Positions 35,801-48,363 of a stretch of 64,000 nt of DNA are shown here, in pieces; position 1 is the first letter of the stretch; every line of letters starts with the position of its first letter. Position numbers and translations under genes: made by a program. The notes below the pieces were generated by a model. That model saw nothing but the letters and a program-made list of their open reading frames with translations. It did not search any database and was not told the DNA's origin. The stretch comes from Lepturacanthus savala (lineage: Eukaryota; Chordata; Actinopteri; Scombriformes; Trichiuridae): contig CM060466.1 in assembly GCA_030544235.1 (NCBI GenBank), positions 21,812,575-21,876,574 of the forward strand. The letters are read 5' to 3'.

Positions 35801-36020
35801 TGGAAAAGAAAAGAATGCCTTTACTGTCATTGGACAAAAGTACAAAGTTATGTGTGCAATAGGTAAAACTAAGTATATTATTGCATTTACCAATATATAT
35901 TTCACAAGGTATTATTGCACAAATATCTCAAATTGTCAGTTTTTGATGTTGTTCAGTTCATTGATGGCATGTGGAATCGCATATTCATGCCCATTAATCT
36001 GGTTATTTATACTAAAGAAG
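35801..36020. repeat. Possible interspersed-repeat fragment
   Basis: AGAATGCCTTTACTGTCATT at 35814-35833 followed by GGACAAAAGTACAA, and later GTTGTTCAGTTCATTGATGG, resembles a fish repeat whose end reads CTTTATTGTCACTxTACAA. Similarity is by recognition only and the boundaries are unclear. Confidence 0.35.
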
Positions 36021-38059
36021 CATTTTTGTGAAATGATTAATATGTTTTCTTGCATCATAATCATCGAGGTGAAGCTGAGTGAGAGTTTTGCCACAGACAC
36101 CAAGACATCCAGGAAAGTCACCAAGCAGCTGTTATACTGTGAATTTTTTTTTTATTCCTCTTCTGGACGGACTGCGACACCTAATTCATCCTACAGCTTT
36201 GAGAAAACCCAAGCGAGTTATAGCAAAATGTGCTTCTTCATCAGGAATGGTGCTCGGGAATGGAGCTATTACTTTTATCTGGCAATTTCAGATTTTTTTA
36301 ATATGTAAGTAGCAAAAACTATTCAAGATTTCTCATAGAGAATAAGTAGGACGAGGTCAAAAAAACAATCAAATCATCAGAGATTTTGCTCTGCCAACTG
36401 CTGCCTATTGCTCGGGCATACTTACACCTAGAGACTCCATTTAAACTTTAAACTGTAGACAAACATCTTATGAATTATTGTATTATTCCACATTTTGATA
36501 GGTAAAATAGTTTTTTATCAATCACTGATTAATGACTGTGAAATGTTCAGTTCATAATGGGAGCCTATGGGACAGAATGTTGGTCCTTCAGTGGGTGACA
36601 TCATCGCTTAGGAGAGCAAACAAAAAATATTTCTCTTTCCACCTCCTTCCTGGCCACAATTTACAACATACACATCTGATTTTTTCCAGCTTTGTAAATA
36701 AATTTGTTATGATTCTTGCAATGTGCTCAAAATATCTGAGAGATTTCCTGAATTTGAATGGATGGCGTTTAGGTGTGGCTACACCTGTCTCTGCTCCTCA
36801 TTGACTCCAATACAAAGATTTTCAAGGAGAAGCAGGACAAAACTTACCAGTATCTCCAAAATATTTTCTGTAGAAACACCAAATCACACCAAAACTTTAG
36901 TGAAGTCCTTACAGCAATGATGGTCCATGTTATTTTCAGGACAGGAGGTCAGGAGCTACCGTTTTGTCAGTCAGAGCTCAAATGGGAGACCAGCGCAGAG
37001 GGAGAAAAATGCAGTTTTTCTCCATATTTCTGTCTGCCTCTACCTGCAGTGCTGCCATCGTCAGTGGCAACCAGCTCAGGTTGCCATGGTAATCTTTGAG
37101 GCTCAGGCCACAGCTCGCTAAGGTTCATCAACAGGGTAGGTGTGCTCCTTGTATTTAATATCATCAGTTTACTATTATTTGTTTGAAATCTCTATATATC
37201 ATAGGCCTGATTTATCATAATGCACACACTCTGTCTCCGGAGCCCTTTAAAAATTTCACCAGAGAAAAGTTTCTAGTTGTAATTTATGGTGTCGAAAAAT
37301 TCTGGAAATAGCAGTGTCATCTTTTTAAGCAGGGAGACAGTCATTTTGCGCAGCTTTTAATTATAAGATAGATATGACAACTACAGTTTCAAAAGTGCAA
37401 GTTGCTGGAGCAATGAAAAATAAACACACACAAAACCTACACATGCACAGACACAGTCTCTTTCCCTCTGCCTCATCCACATGCACACGCACATTTATTT
37501 TTTCATGATGTTTGTGAAGGGCCTGGGACAATAGCACTGATTAATGAAATTGGATGCTGACTGTGAAGAAGGATCATCGACTAAATGCTTTCTCTGCTTC
37601 TATCACTTTTCACTCCATCTGCCTCGTCACAGTCTCAAGAGCTGTGATTACCCGTCCTTTTTACATGAAAGTTGGAAGACAAGACTAGTAATAATGACAA
37701 ATGGGTAGTTCACAAGTGAGTGGCAATGCATTTTGATGATGCTGTTTTTTTTTTTTCTTGGAACCTTTCACTGTTGTTCTCAGCAACGATGTACTTACTG
37801 TAATTGGAAGTGAGTGCATTTTCGAAATAACAGCAGGTAAATTACTGCAATTGTGCTCCCAGTAAATCAGAAACTTTATCTTTTCAACATGTTTCTAAAA
37901 GCTATGTTAAAATCATCTTGACCTCTTTAAAGTGCTAATGTATCAAATCATATAAACAGACACATGCCTGTCAAATAACTTAATTTTGCCAGTGTGCTGT
38001 CACATCATAACTGCTGAGATGAAAGACGCTTGTGGTGTTTAATGTCAGATGACGTGTTG
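36021..38059. other. Gene-free stretch
   Basis: AT-rich single-copy sequence. Overlapping frames at 36532-37164 lack domains; GGTCAGGAGCTACCG near 36947 has no assigned role. A T12 run occurs near 37746. Confidence 0.4.
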
Positions 38060-38170
38060 CGTTTGTCCCCTGTGGATGATTCCTGCCTTCTTTAATTAAA
38101 GCCTCCGTTATGTCATAAACACACTGTTTATCTGAGCAATCAGCGGAAGGAAGTTTAATAGCACAACCAC
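38060..38170. promoter_or_regulatory. TTTAATTAAAG block
   Basis: CTTTAATTAAAG (palindromic) near 38091 sits between GATGACGTG and AGCAATCAGCGG. Weak enhancer-like motif mix in single-copy sequence. Confidence 0.15.
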
Positions 38171-39259
38171 TTAACTGAGTGAATCGTTCTGCAAAGATCA
38201 TAATGGATGCGGGACCATTTTTTGCTTTCACTAATGATAATACCATTTTGAAACTGATATTAATTGTGCAGATATCGGGGCTACTGTATTCCAGTCTTGT
38301 TGTACGTACCCAAGGTGCAGTGCTGCATATTTTTTTTATATGTCAGTGCAACAGTGAAAGAAATATATATGCTACATTTTTTTTTAAATAAATAAATAAT
38401 GCAAAAATCCAGAAGAATTGATTTTGAAAAACTCATTTCATCTGGTTTATAGTCAGTAGTGTTTTCTCTTTGTTTTTCTATTAACTTTGTATTCCCGTAA
38501 GCCTTTTCTGAACTCGCTAGAATAAAAACTTTTATAGAGTTGCAGAGTTTATAAAAATCAGTTGCAGGGCACAGTGATAAAGAAAAGTTACTGCACTGAA
38601 TGGAAGTCACTTGTCTCCTTTATTCAGGACTCTGATTGATACTGTAATGACACAAAATGCATGCAAAGGATCAGGATTGATGATCAAAAGAAGTGTGTGT
38701 GTCTGTTTTGGGGACAGTGTCTGGGAACCAAAGCCCCCTCAGGTCTATAATCTGTGAAATCGGGTTGCCTAAACCTAAACACACACACACGCCAACACAA
38801 AGAGATGTGCATGCTCATACAAGTAAATGCACAAATAGCCACAAAGAAGGAAGCTCCATATTTCCACTCTCCCCTTCCTTTGATCACACACCAATTTTCA
38901 GGCCATCACGGTGGAGATGAAAAAAAAAAAAGACGCCAGGGCATGTGTCTTCCTAATGCGCTCTCCCCTCAGCGGGGTGCACCGTGTTCCTGCGTGCCTC
39001 CCCTACCTGCTCCCCATCCCTCCACTACTCTTCCCCTCAGGCCCAGGCTATCTGCACTAATTGGATTAGCTGTGACAGTAATGCACTACTGGGTGTCGGT
39101 AGCACAAACACACACACACTAATAAATTGCGCAAGAGAGAGAATTAGCACTTTCCGCTATCATTTAGGAGATTAAATGAGTGGCAGAATTAAGTAAGTGT
39201 GAGAGCCCTCTTGACGAGAAGGAGGAGAAGGTTTCTGACCTTGGAGCTGTGGACCCGCA
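38171..39259. other. Gene-free stretch
   Basis: Frames at 38281-38610 and 38754-39122 are low complexity or domainless. A11 near 38920 and CA-rich pieces at 38780 and 39108. Confidence 0.45.
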
Positions 39260-39435
39260 CCATGCCTGGACAGTCAGACACAGCAATTAGCCCGCAGACT
39301 AAGTAGCCCACCAGCAGACAGGCTAATAATAGTGTCATTGCTATTAATAATGAGCGTGATAACGGCGCTCGTAATTATGACAGTCATAATCATAATGATG
39401 TAAATCGTGTTCCAAAGTAGCACTTTAATCGGTGC
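39260..39435. promoter_or_regulatory. Dense TAAT cluster, candidate enhancer
   Basis: AGCAATTAGCCC, GGCTAATAATAG, GCTATTAATAATGAG, CGTAATTATGAC, GTCATAATCATAATG and CTTTAATCGG occur within about 150 bases, the densest homeodomain-core cluster I see in non-repetitive DNA here. ATTAATAATGAGCGTGATAA includes several overlapping cores. Likely to be conserved if the locus is developmental, but untested. Confidence 0.35.
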
Positions 39436-41027
39436 GTGTGTGTGTGTAACATGAAGGTGATAGATTATTTTGAGGGGGTGCTTATGATTTAATGGTTGTG
39501 TGTATCCACCGGATTATCATTTATGCAACATTGTTTCGTGGCGGGAGTTATTGTTATCTGTTTTGGCTTTTGTTTAGCAATCAATCTATTTCTCACTATT
39601 GCTCATGTTTATTTATGTAAAACAGATCCTTTCCTGTTGCTTTCATTTAAAAAAAAAAAAAAGAACACACACACAAAAAAAGATCAGTCTGGTTTTAACA
39701 AGGACAAAATGAGAAAAAAAAAAGCATGTGCCCTGTTATTGCAGCCTCTCATCGAGCCCTCATCGTCTCGCTCATTCTTTTCATCAGGCATCAGCAGCCC
39801 TCTGTTTCCCAGTGTTTCCACCGAGGTTAGAGAACATGCTGTTCTTGACTCCACATTATTTTGTTCACATCCGTCTAATTTTTACTGGTGCCAGCCGACC
39901 TTTTCCCAGTGCCGCTCCTCCTTGCTTTCCCCTTGACCTTTCGCTGGTCACCGTGTCTGCTTTGTCCTTTTGTTTTGTCCCGAGGTAATATCTCACATTC
40001 AGCCTCTGTGATTTATTTATTGCCTTTCTGAGCACCGAACATGAGCAAAAGCCCACACACACACACATAGACATACGCACACAAAAGTCCATTTTGCTTC
40101 TTTCTATCCGTCTATGTATCTTTCTTTGCCTTTGTCTCAAAGGAACACACATAGAAACACATATTACACACTTCTCACTGTGTGGACAGAACTAGCTTTA
40201 GAACAAAATTACTTCCTCTATCAACTCAGAGAGAAGATTTCACAGAATTAGTCCAACTTCTTGCATGGCGTACATAATCCCGGGAAGGGAATTTTACAAT
40301 TGTTAAGATTTCATGTGGAAAGGCCTACTTAATAAGTGACTCTTCAAATTTACTTTTGATCCGGCGGCCTCGCGCCTTTTGACTGACAGTCGGCCTAAGT
40401 AGAGTATGATTGAGTTTTATTGCGGCAGATTTGGGAACCTCTGTTTGTATATGCCAGAGGCTCTTTCTTTCCGCCTCTCCGTGTTGAGCTGAATTCATTA
40501 CCGGGCAGAGGCTTGGTAAATTTGCTGTAGGTGGCAGCATCTCTCATACAGTAGCAAATGCTCTGCCAAAGTAGAAATGCCCTCAGGGGCAGTTCAATTT
40601 AAAACTTGCTTTACTTTGATTCCTGAGAGTAGATTAGCTCTGCCGTGGACCCAGGCACACTGCGCTCGCTATCTCGCATTAAAAGTTGATCCTCTATCAA
40701 GGGACTCTCTACTGTAAATGCTACTCAGCAGACATACAAAACTTTATTATTACAAATAACTGGCTGCCAAAAAGCAAGCCTTAAATATTCTGATTATATT
40801 AAAGATACAAGTGCAAATTCACCATAACATTTTCTCTAAGGGCTGGAGTAATGCATCGAGAACACATTGAATTGCTGTCTTATTGGTTGATGTCTACATA
40901 TATGAAAACAGCACATAAATGCTTCATTTATTTCATTTCCCTTTTTATTTATTAATGCATGAATTTTTAAATGTATTTATTTATGTATTCATCCGCCCCC
41001 CTCATTTATTTCCCCTATTTTTCTCTT

Positions 41028-41053
41028 CCTTTTGCATTTTCCTTTTGCATTTT
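41028..41053. repeat. Perfect tandem duplication of a 13-mer
   Basis: CCTTTTGCATTTT is repeated head-to-tail at 41028-41040 and 41041-41053 inside an AT-rich tract. A local slippage product. Confidence 0.85.
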
Positions 41054-41289
41054 GCAGATATAAAATGGAAAATTATATTTTAAATTAAATAAATTCCTGT
41101 GCAAGAGCGAAAACAAAAGGAAATAAATATGTTAATGGAAATTAAATAAAGTAATTTATTTACTCTTAATTCTGGCAGGTTCAGTCCTCTATACAAATGT
41201 TTCTCCATTCTGTCATTGTGTAGTTATGGAAGGAATTATAGTGAAAATAAATCCCCTTTAATCTGTGGAGCCCCTGGCACCCCTCAAGG

Positions 41290-41318
41290 GTCCCTGGACC
41301 ACACTTCAAGAACCAATG
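41290..41318. mobile_element. Possible hAT-type terminal remnant
   Basis: GTCCCTGGACCACACTTCAA then GAACCAATG resembles the inverse of the CAGTGGTTCTCAAAGTGTGG end of Charlie-like hAT elements, preceded by GGCACCCCTCAAGG. No partner end found. Short relic at best. Confidence 0.4.
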
Positions 41319-42230
41319 TATTGAATGCATTTACAATTTATTTAAAGTTTTCTCACTGCCTTATAATTGCTGCCTGACTATTCTATTCCAATACAGCAGT
41401 TGAAGGATTTAAACATGGGAAGAATCAAGAAAAATATTTGAGTAATCAGCACTAATCTAAAAAGCTGAAGAACCCGTTTGGATCGTTTCTCTAACTCACC
41501 ATCTCTTAAACATTGACAATAGAAGCAAAGGAGATATGCAATACCATTTTGGGGGTGAAACATTGTAAGAACCCATGCCAACTTCTAATTCACTTACTCA
41601 CAAAAGAAAGAAAAAGTAAGCCACTGATAAATTTGTTCAAGCATTCAGATAATCGTCTGTCAGGCTGTGTGACCAAGCAGAATGTCTGCATTATCAGTAC
41701 TACAATACCCATAAGCCCTAGGGTTTACTCTGTCAGCCAACCAATTAACTTCAAATGTTCCTGTCAACCAATTATGTTGAAATAATGATACTTTGGAATC
41801 CCCCAACTACCAGCACACATACACACAGATGCCACCTTACTTCATCAGCTTGCCAGCTACTTTGCGTTGGTGTGGGTGTGTGTGCACGTGTGTGCTGATG
41901 ATGAAATAGCCATCTGCCATGGGCAGGCGTGTGTGAATCCCAAATGAAGACGAGTGGCTGGCTTCAAACAGTAGCAGCCTGCAAATTGTAAATGAACGGG
42001 AGCATTTCTGCCTCCAGGCAACACAACCTATACGTACCTACACAGAGCCTCACACACTCCCTCAGATAAAGAAACACAGATCAATTACTCCTTTTTCTTC
42101 AATTTAATCCCACCTCACCCCTTTTTCTCCTTCCGTTACATTTCACCACCCCCCTTTCTCTCTTTGAAGATGATACTATCGGAAGTGGGTCAACTGAAAG
42201 CAATGTCAGCTGTTTTCTGATATTTGTAGA

Positions 42231-42319
42231 GTGTGTGTGTGTGTGTGCGTGCGCACATGTGCGCACGTGTGCGCGCGCGTGTGTGTGTCTGTGTGTTTGT
42301 GTGTGTGTGTGTGTGTGTG
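42231..42319. repeat. (GT)n/(GC) alternating tract with a 20-bp perfect palindrome
   Basis: About 75 of the 89 bases alternate purine and pyrimidine. CGTGCGCACATGTGCGCACG at 42248-42267 is a perfect palindrome, followed by CGTGTGCGCGCGCGTG. This is the strongest Z-DNA-prone sequence in the window. Confidence 0.9.
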
Positions 42320-44090
42320 GGCTAAAGAGAGAGACATAGATTTACATTGTGTTTGATGTGAGGAAGCCTAGCGCTGTGTTCATTAAGGTGCTGTCTCAGG
42401 GTCGTGCGCACTCATGATCAAATGATATGTTGATAACAGCCCGGCCCTAACCGTTGATAGCAATTTAAGCTCTTACTGACAATTTGTGTCTATTAGAGGT
42501 ACTCCATAAAACTGAAGATCTACAACTGAAGTCAGATTGAACGTTTTTCCCCCCATCACAAATGAAACCTTTGATTTGACTTAAATTGTTCCCTTAAAGA
42601 TATTTCAACAGATTTTTCTCCCCCCCCATCTGCTGTGAGGAAAATGATATACTTGATGCACCGAGCTAAATTTCCACCTCTTACATTAGAAGGAAATTTT
42701 GGCATGAAGAGGATTCACACAATGAAATATAACCGTAATTGCTTGCATTTTAAATCCATTCATGAAACCTAAATGTTGCTGATGTAATGGTCTATATTTA
42801 GGCACAGTGAACAATGAACATCACTTAGCGCTTTTCATTCCTCGCGCATGCTGGATTTCCATTTGGAAAGCGAGAAATCCCTGCCAACGGTCCGTGCGGA
42901 TCCAAGAAACTTTTCCTTTTTAGATTCGACATCACAGGGTAGATCAGAGAATGCGGCAAAGTCAAACAAATGCGTTCGAGAACACACACGTGTTTGTGTG
43001 AGATTGCACAGCAACAGTGTGACAGCAAAGGTGGGATGTCTCCCTTCAGAGCTTATCAGTGTCAATCACAGTCAGGCTGCTGCAGGCAGCCTCCATTATA
43101 GCTGTCATATCTGTGTGTGCATATCTGCATTTGTGTGTGCATACAGTATATGTGAGGTAACACTGCTTTTGGAGTGCATATGGTGTACAGTGTGTGTTTT
43201 CACATCAGGCTGTATATAGATCCTGTCTTCCACATCAGCGCATTTGTGTGTGTGGGTGTGTACGTGCATGCTTGCCTGTGCACATGCTTTGGTGTAGACA
43301 AGCCCCACATGAGACCTCTCAGACACAAAGGGGGTAATATATGTATAGGAGGGCCTCTGTGTCCCAGTCTTATGGAAATACAGTCTAGCTGACTGTCTCC
43401 ATGCTCCCTGGTAATGCCTGCTGCTAAACCCCAAATGAACTATTATATGTCTGCAAAGTGGGAGGGTCAAGAGACCTTCAGTGGAAATTGGTATGGGGGT
43501 AGGGGCACATTAATTCAACTTAGGTCCAGTGATACACACTCAAATAATGTAGGACATACTCATTCCAGGGAGCACACACAATGCTCTTATAGGTCCTGTT
43601 AAAGAGAATTTTTTCGTGATTTATTTCCAAGCGAAATAAAATTATTTGCTGTTTGAACAGTTACACGGGGGAGCTAATCCTCACCTTTGATTGGACCGCA
43701 AAAAAGAGGGTGGTGCTTCATATTTAGCTCAATAAAGCTTTGTTTTGTCTTCCCAAATAACAAAAAAAGTTGATTGGATACACTTTTTGTCCCTGAGTGC
43801 ATGATGAGTGATCAAATCCTGTTTTACAGACAGAGAAAAGAAATAGTATTATCGATCATTTTTTGATGCTAAAATACTCCAAAATTACATTTGATTAAAT
43901 ACTGTGTAATAATTAGAAAAGTGCCAAATGATTATAACTAGAAAATGCATTTTTTCATTAATGGGGCTTTAAACAGCAACCTGAAAATGTTTAACATGCA
44001 TACATTCAAATCGGGTTGGCACCTGCACCACATACTGTAGGATATGCATGCATTATTAACTGCACTGGTTTTAAATGCATACACCACAGG

Positions 44091-44091
<1 letters not shown>
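42320..44091. other. Gene-free stretch
   Basis: Frames around 42825-43219 and 43105-43470 are without domains and the second crosses TG-rich text. 43590-43980 is AT-rich with a CCTTTGATTGGACC phrase, possibly repeat-derived but not identified. Confidence 0.4.

Positions 44092-44124
<33 letters not shown>
44092..44124. repeat. (CA)n microsatellite
   Basis: About 15 CA units. A (GT)8 run facing (AC)4 at 44251-44278 lies 130 bases downstream and can form a short hairpin. Confidence 0.93.
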
Positions 44125-44129
<5 letters not shown>

Positions 44130-44605
44130 TTATCTTGGACTCCAGAGCCCATGATGATGGACCTAACTCAGCCCCATAATCTACACTCGCCACATGCTTC
44201 GGAGATCAATGCAATGATTACACCAGAATGGCTGTAGCTCTGTGTGTACGTGTGTGTGTGTGTGTGTCCCACACACACATAACCACCCCCTACTCCCCAC
44301 ACCCCCTCACACCACCACCGCCCTCCTCGCTCTGCTCTCCTGTGCGACCTTATCTCCCAGGCTTAATCAAATTGCCAGTTAGAGGTAGAGGTTGGTGCTG
44401 AAGGTTGTGGATGGAAGATAGTTTGGGAGTGAGTGAGCCAGAGAGGGAGAGCGAGAGAAAAAGAAGGAAAGAAAGAAAGAGGGGAATAATGAACACAACG
44501 GCGCCGCCTCAGAAAGGGAGTTATAATAGATGTGGACAGACGTTGTGTGTCAGCAGCCAGTGTTCAATTCAGCCTCTCATCTCCTGCATATGTGGGTGCA
44601 TTAAC

Positions 44606-44910
44606 ACCCTCTCTCTATCCCTCCATCGCCCCCCTCCCCCCTCCTCCTCTGACAGTCCACCGTAACCTCTTGCTATCTTTGGTCGACAACCTCCCTCCCT
44701 CCCCTCACTCATCTCTTTCTATCCTCGTCTCTGTCTCTTCTCCTTTCTGCCGCAGTCTGACACAACACCTCCTTTTTTTTTTTATTTGGTTTTCTTCCCA
44801 CACGTTCTCCATCCACTGCCACTTTATCGGTCTATCCCCTCTACCTCTCTCTCTCTCTCTCTTTTTTTATTCCCCTGCTCTTTCTCTCCACAGCGGTCTC
44901 TCACTCAGAT
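44606..44910 (-). repeat. Pyrimidine-rich low-complexity tract
   Basis: C/T-rich on the plus strand, with CCCCCCTCCCCCCTCCTCCTC and a (CT)n stretch at 44846-44862. It generates the 132-codon Ser/Pro/Leu frame at 44532-44930, which I reject as coding. Confidence 0.7.
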
Positions 44911-45159
44911 CTACATATCTTCAGCAGTAATTGACATTTTCCATTTGCCAGCCTCTTTTCCTATCGGCTGCCAGCCAGCGTCACCAAGGCAACTGCGATA
45001 GGCTCCTGTGCATGCCGAGAGGGAGAGAGGGATGGGGGGAGGTGGAAGAGGGGGGAGGTGGGGGGAGAGGGGGCGTTGTTAGGTCTGCCTCTGCACTGGC
45101 GTCTCCTCTCCTCTGACACGCACACACGCATCCTTTGACCTGACCGGACCCGCGGCAGC

Positions 45160-45265
45160 CCACTTAGGGATTTAGTTAATAAGCAAAAAATAATCATAAA
45201 TGTGGCGTTCAATAAAGGCATTTAAGCTAATTTAAGGAATTAATGAGCATTTTATGATTCCCCCA
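45160..45265. promoter_or_regulatory. AT-core-dense block, candidate enhancer
   Basis: GTTAATAAGC, AAATAATCATAAATG, CAATAAAGGC, GCTAATTTAAGG, GGAATTAATGAGC and TTTTATGATTCC lie within 105 bases, bounded by GC-rich sequence on both sides. Sharp compositional edges and clustered homeobox/Hox-Cdx-like cores make this one of the better regulatory candidates. Confidence 0.3.
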
Positions 45266-45514
45266 GGGCAGAAAGGGTTGGTGCGAATGGTCATATGATC
45301 TATGTACACACACGTATATGGTCTTTCAATATGTTGTGTCCATATGGATGATGATGTAGAGAGCTATTAAATATAATAGGCAATTCATGTCTTTGTTGGA
45401 AACATAAGAGGAATGTAACCAGTACATTCCCATGGACAGATGGTATATCATCCTATTTATCTTTTCATCTGTCTGTAGTTGCTCTTCTTTCTTTTTCCTC
45501 AGTTCTCATGTGTT

Positions 45515-45555
<41 letters not shown>

Positions 45556-48329
45556 GAATATGTAAAGCAGCTAATGTCCTTATTGAGTTAATCTGTGATT
45601 TTAATTACCCTAGTGTGTTTAAAAGGCAACATCATAGTGGTATATCACTTGCAAAGGGTAAATGTTTGCAAATGAGCAACATTTTTTGGGGTTTTTTTTT
45701 ATGTATAAAATAATAGTATGCGCGACAAAGGGATAAAAGTCAAAACTTTTCCTTAATTGATGACAAAATTGTGCGTTTACAACATTGTGAAAAAAAAAAC
45801 ATTCCTACCCTTCTCTTTTCCTAATTATCTGCCAGCCTTTAGTGACAACCAGTTTTTCCATGTTGAAATGTGAAGGCAGACTCACCCAGAAGAAAGATAA
45901 AGATCAAAAATGAGCAGTGTGCCCTCATGCATTTGTGTGTGTCCGTGTGTGTGTGTGTGTGTTGTCACCTCTCAGTGTGTCCTGTGGCCCTGTAATGAGA
46001 GCATGGAGCCATTCTGTTGTCCTTTCTTTTTTACTCATTATTTAGAATTCCTTACATTTCTTCTTTCTTTCTCTGAAACAGTTTATTAATATGGAGTCAT
46101 GTTATTAATTGATTAGGTTTAGAGAAATTAGAAGGAAAAAAAGGATTTGTTATGAGAACTGTGCTGAAATGAGGCACCCATTCATGAAAGTTGCCCACTC
46201 ATTCTCTCCCTAGTTTGATTCTGCACTGTACAGCCAACTACAAAAGCTTTAAAAATGCATAATACAAAGACCATTGTGTGCTGTTTGAAGTGTCCTAGCA
46301 TTTGTTTTTTTGCAATGGCAACCTCTTTTTGCACCAAAGAAGATTTTGTAGTCGCTTTACTGCAATTAGCTACTGGACCGAATTTTAGCAGCAGGGCTGA
46401 CTCGCGTCGTCATATCCATTTTATAAGTACTAAGTCCCCACTCCAGTGCCAAAACCGCTCTTTTGTAGCGATTAATTTTTCAATCTTTGAACTCTGCAGT
46501 GGTATATGTACTGCTTCCAGTAAAGCATGCTTTCCGCTCTGAGTCAAGACAGCCGCTCCTGCTGGTTAGCTGCCTTCTTCCACTTACTCAAGATTTCCAT
46601 ATGTCACCTATCTGCACACTGCTCGTGACCACAATGGATCCATTACTCTTATTCTTGTGTAAACAAACTCTCCATACTGCATAAATTACTGAGATGAATG
46701 TTATCTTACTTTTAGCTTTGTTTGATGACACATTTCCCCTCCTGGCTTACCAGATCCTTCAAAACACAATGCTGAGTCTGTTCTGGTTCTGGTCTGTTCT
46801 GGCAAACAAGTGCACTGGAAACTTGGTGTTTCATGCTGCTGCTACCGGATACAGCAGAGAGATCATTATAGGTCATCCAGTACAAACTTAGGTGAACTCT
46901 GCTGAGTCCAATGGCTAATTTCAATTAGGATCACATACTGCCCACTTCTGGTTTTATGTGAGGTTGTGATATCCCTAATATGATAACTGGTTTTAAGAAT
47001 CAAAAACTAAACTCAAAATATAATTTTACATCTCCTCTCTTCAAGCTGCTCTCTGGAGCTCTAGAAAGAACAGGTTATATGTGTTATTAATATTGAGTCT
47101 CTCCTCTGATTGGACAATTTTAATGACAGTAAATGTGGGCAGGGGAGCAGTGACTGTCACAGACATCAAAACTCCACAGAAGTCCTGATTACTTGTTTCA
47201 AGGCACGGTTTCTAAATACGGGCTGTGTGCATTGAGCTTTTGGAAACATGGGACAGAATTTAGTTAACACCTAGACCTTCTTATAATCAAAAAGCAATTA
47301 AAATCTCATTAAATAGGACCTTTAAATTAATTCTTCAGTTTAGGTTCATATAGTTGTACTTCATAGAAATTAGAAACTCTTTGCTGTGACACATTGCAAT
47401 TTTCCAAGTTGTGAGATATGAGGTATTTCAGTTATCCCTTTATGAACTGACTAATGGTATTGCTAGTTAATCCAAATTCATAGTATAGTAATAACATTTT
47501 GTCTAGGCTCCAACTCCCTGCACAGTTATGCTGTTTAGAAAATGATTGGATGTCAAATTTTTTCTACTTGAAAACACTCTATTTAATAGGCCTCTCTCAC
47601 TTTTTGGCACACGCTTATATAATAAAATTAATGGCAACTGGATTCCATTTTGCCGCTTTGGATCGGGGATGTTGTGCCATGCTGCCTTACTGGGAAACTT
47701 GAATAGAACAGATTCATTGTTAATGTTATTAATAACACCTGTGTTTGTACTATGAATAACTGCTGTAAAAAAAAAATCTTGTTAACATACAATATTCCGC
47801 TCTATAGTCATCATATAAATGTGACTCCTATGCTGCACATGTGTACTCATTCATCACTTAATAGAGATAATTAATGTGCAATTTCTAGAAACCACTCTAC
47901 CGCTTGAACAGTAATAGTGTCTCAACCATTACTGAGACTTGACTCGCATTATATTATATGATTATAACACATATTGTAACCAAGGGGACGGCTAAATTAA
48001 AGAACGGTGAAGATTTCCGTCTGGGCCATCTTTAATACTGCCACCAGCTTAGATCCCAGTCATGATTAGGTGAGGATGTATGTGATATGACTGGACTCCT
48101 CAATAAAAAACAAGATGCAAAAAGCGATGACGCATACATCCACACGCGTCAAGTCTATATCAGATCCATCATACACATATCCGGACATGTTTGCAGTTAA
48201 AAATGCATCCTTTTCGTCATGATGTGAAGCCATGTCATAAATAACCTGTTGGCATGGCGAAGGCAGAGCTAAGAATGACTTTTCCCTCTTCCATTTCTGT
48301 GTAATAAGAGGTTCACTCAGCAGCCTGCA

Positions 48330-48331
<2 letters not shown>
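45266..48331. other. Gene-free stretch
   Basis: Includes (TC)n at 45518-45552, a TG run at 45938-45962 and otherwise single-copy DNA. Frames at 46255-46924 and 47499-47755 have no domain. 47090-47330 (GATTGGACAATTT and AGGACCTTTAAA) may be repeat-derived, unidentified. Confidence 0.4.
45518..45552. repeat. (TC)n microsatellite
   Basis: About 17 perfect TC units. Confidence 0.95.

Positions 48332-48360
<29 letters not shown>
48332..48360. repeat. T29 homopolymer
   Basis: Uninterrupted T run. It could be the tail of a minus-strand retroposed copy, but no SINE or processed gene is recognisable on its 5' side (to the right), so only the homopolymer is called. Confidence 0.9.

Positions 48361-48363
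<3 letters not shown>

Larger units (their letters stand above)
39436..42230. other. Gene-free stretch
   Basis: A13 at 39649-39661 and CA-rich text at 40058-40080 break up the frames. 40910-41170 is strongly AT-rich and includes a perfect 13-base tandem duplication at 41028-41053. A possible hAT-type end is at 41290-41318. No exon. Confidence 0.45.
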
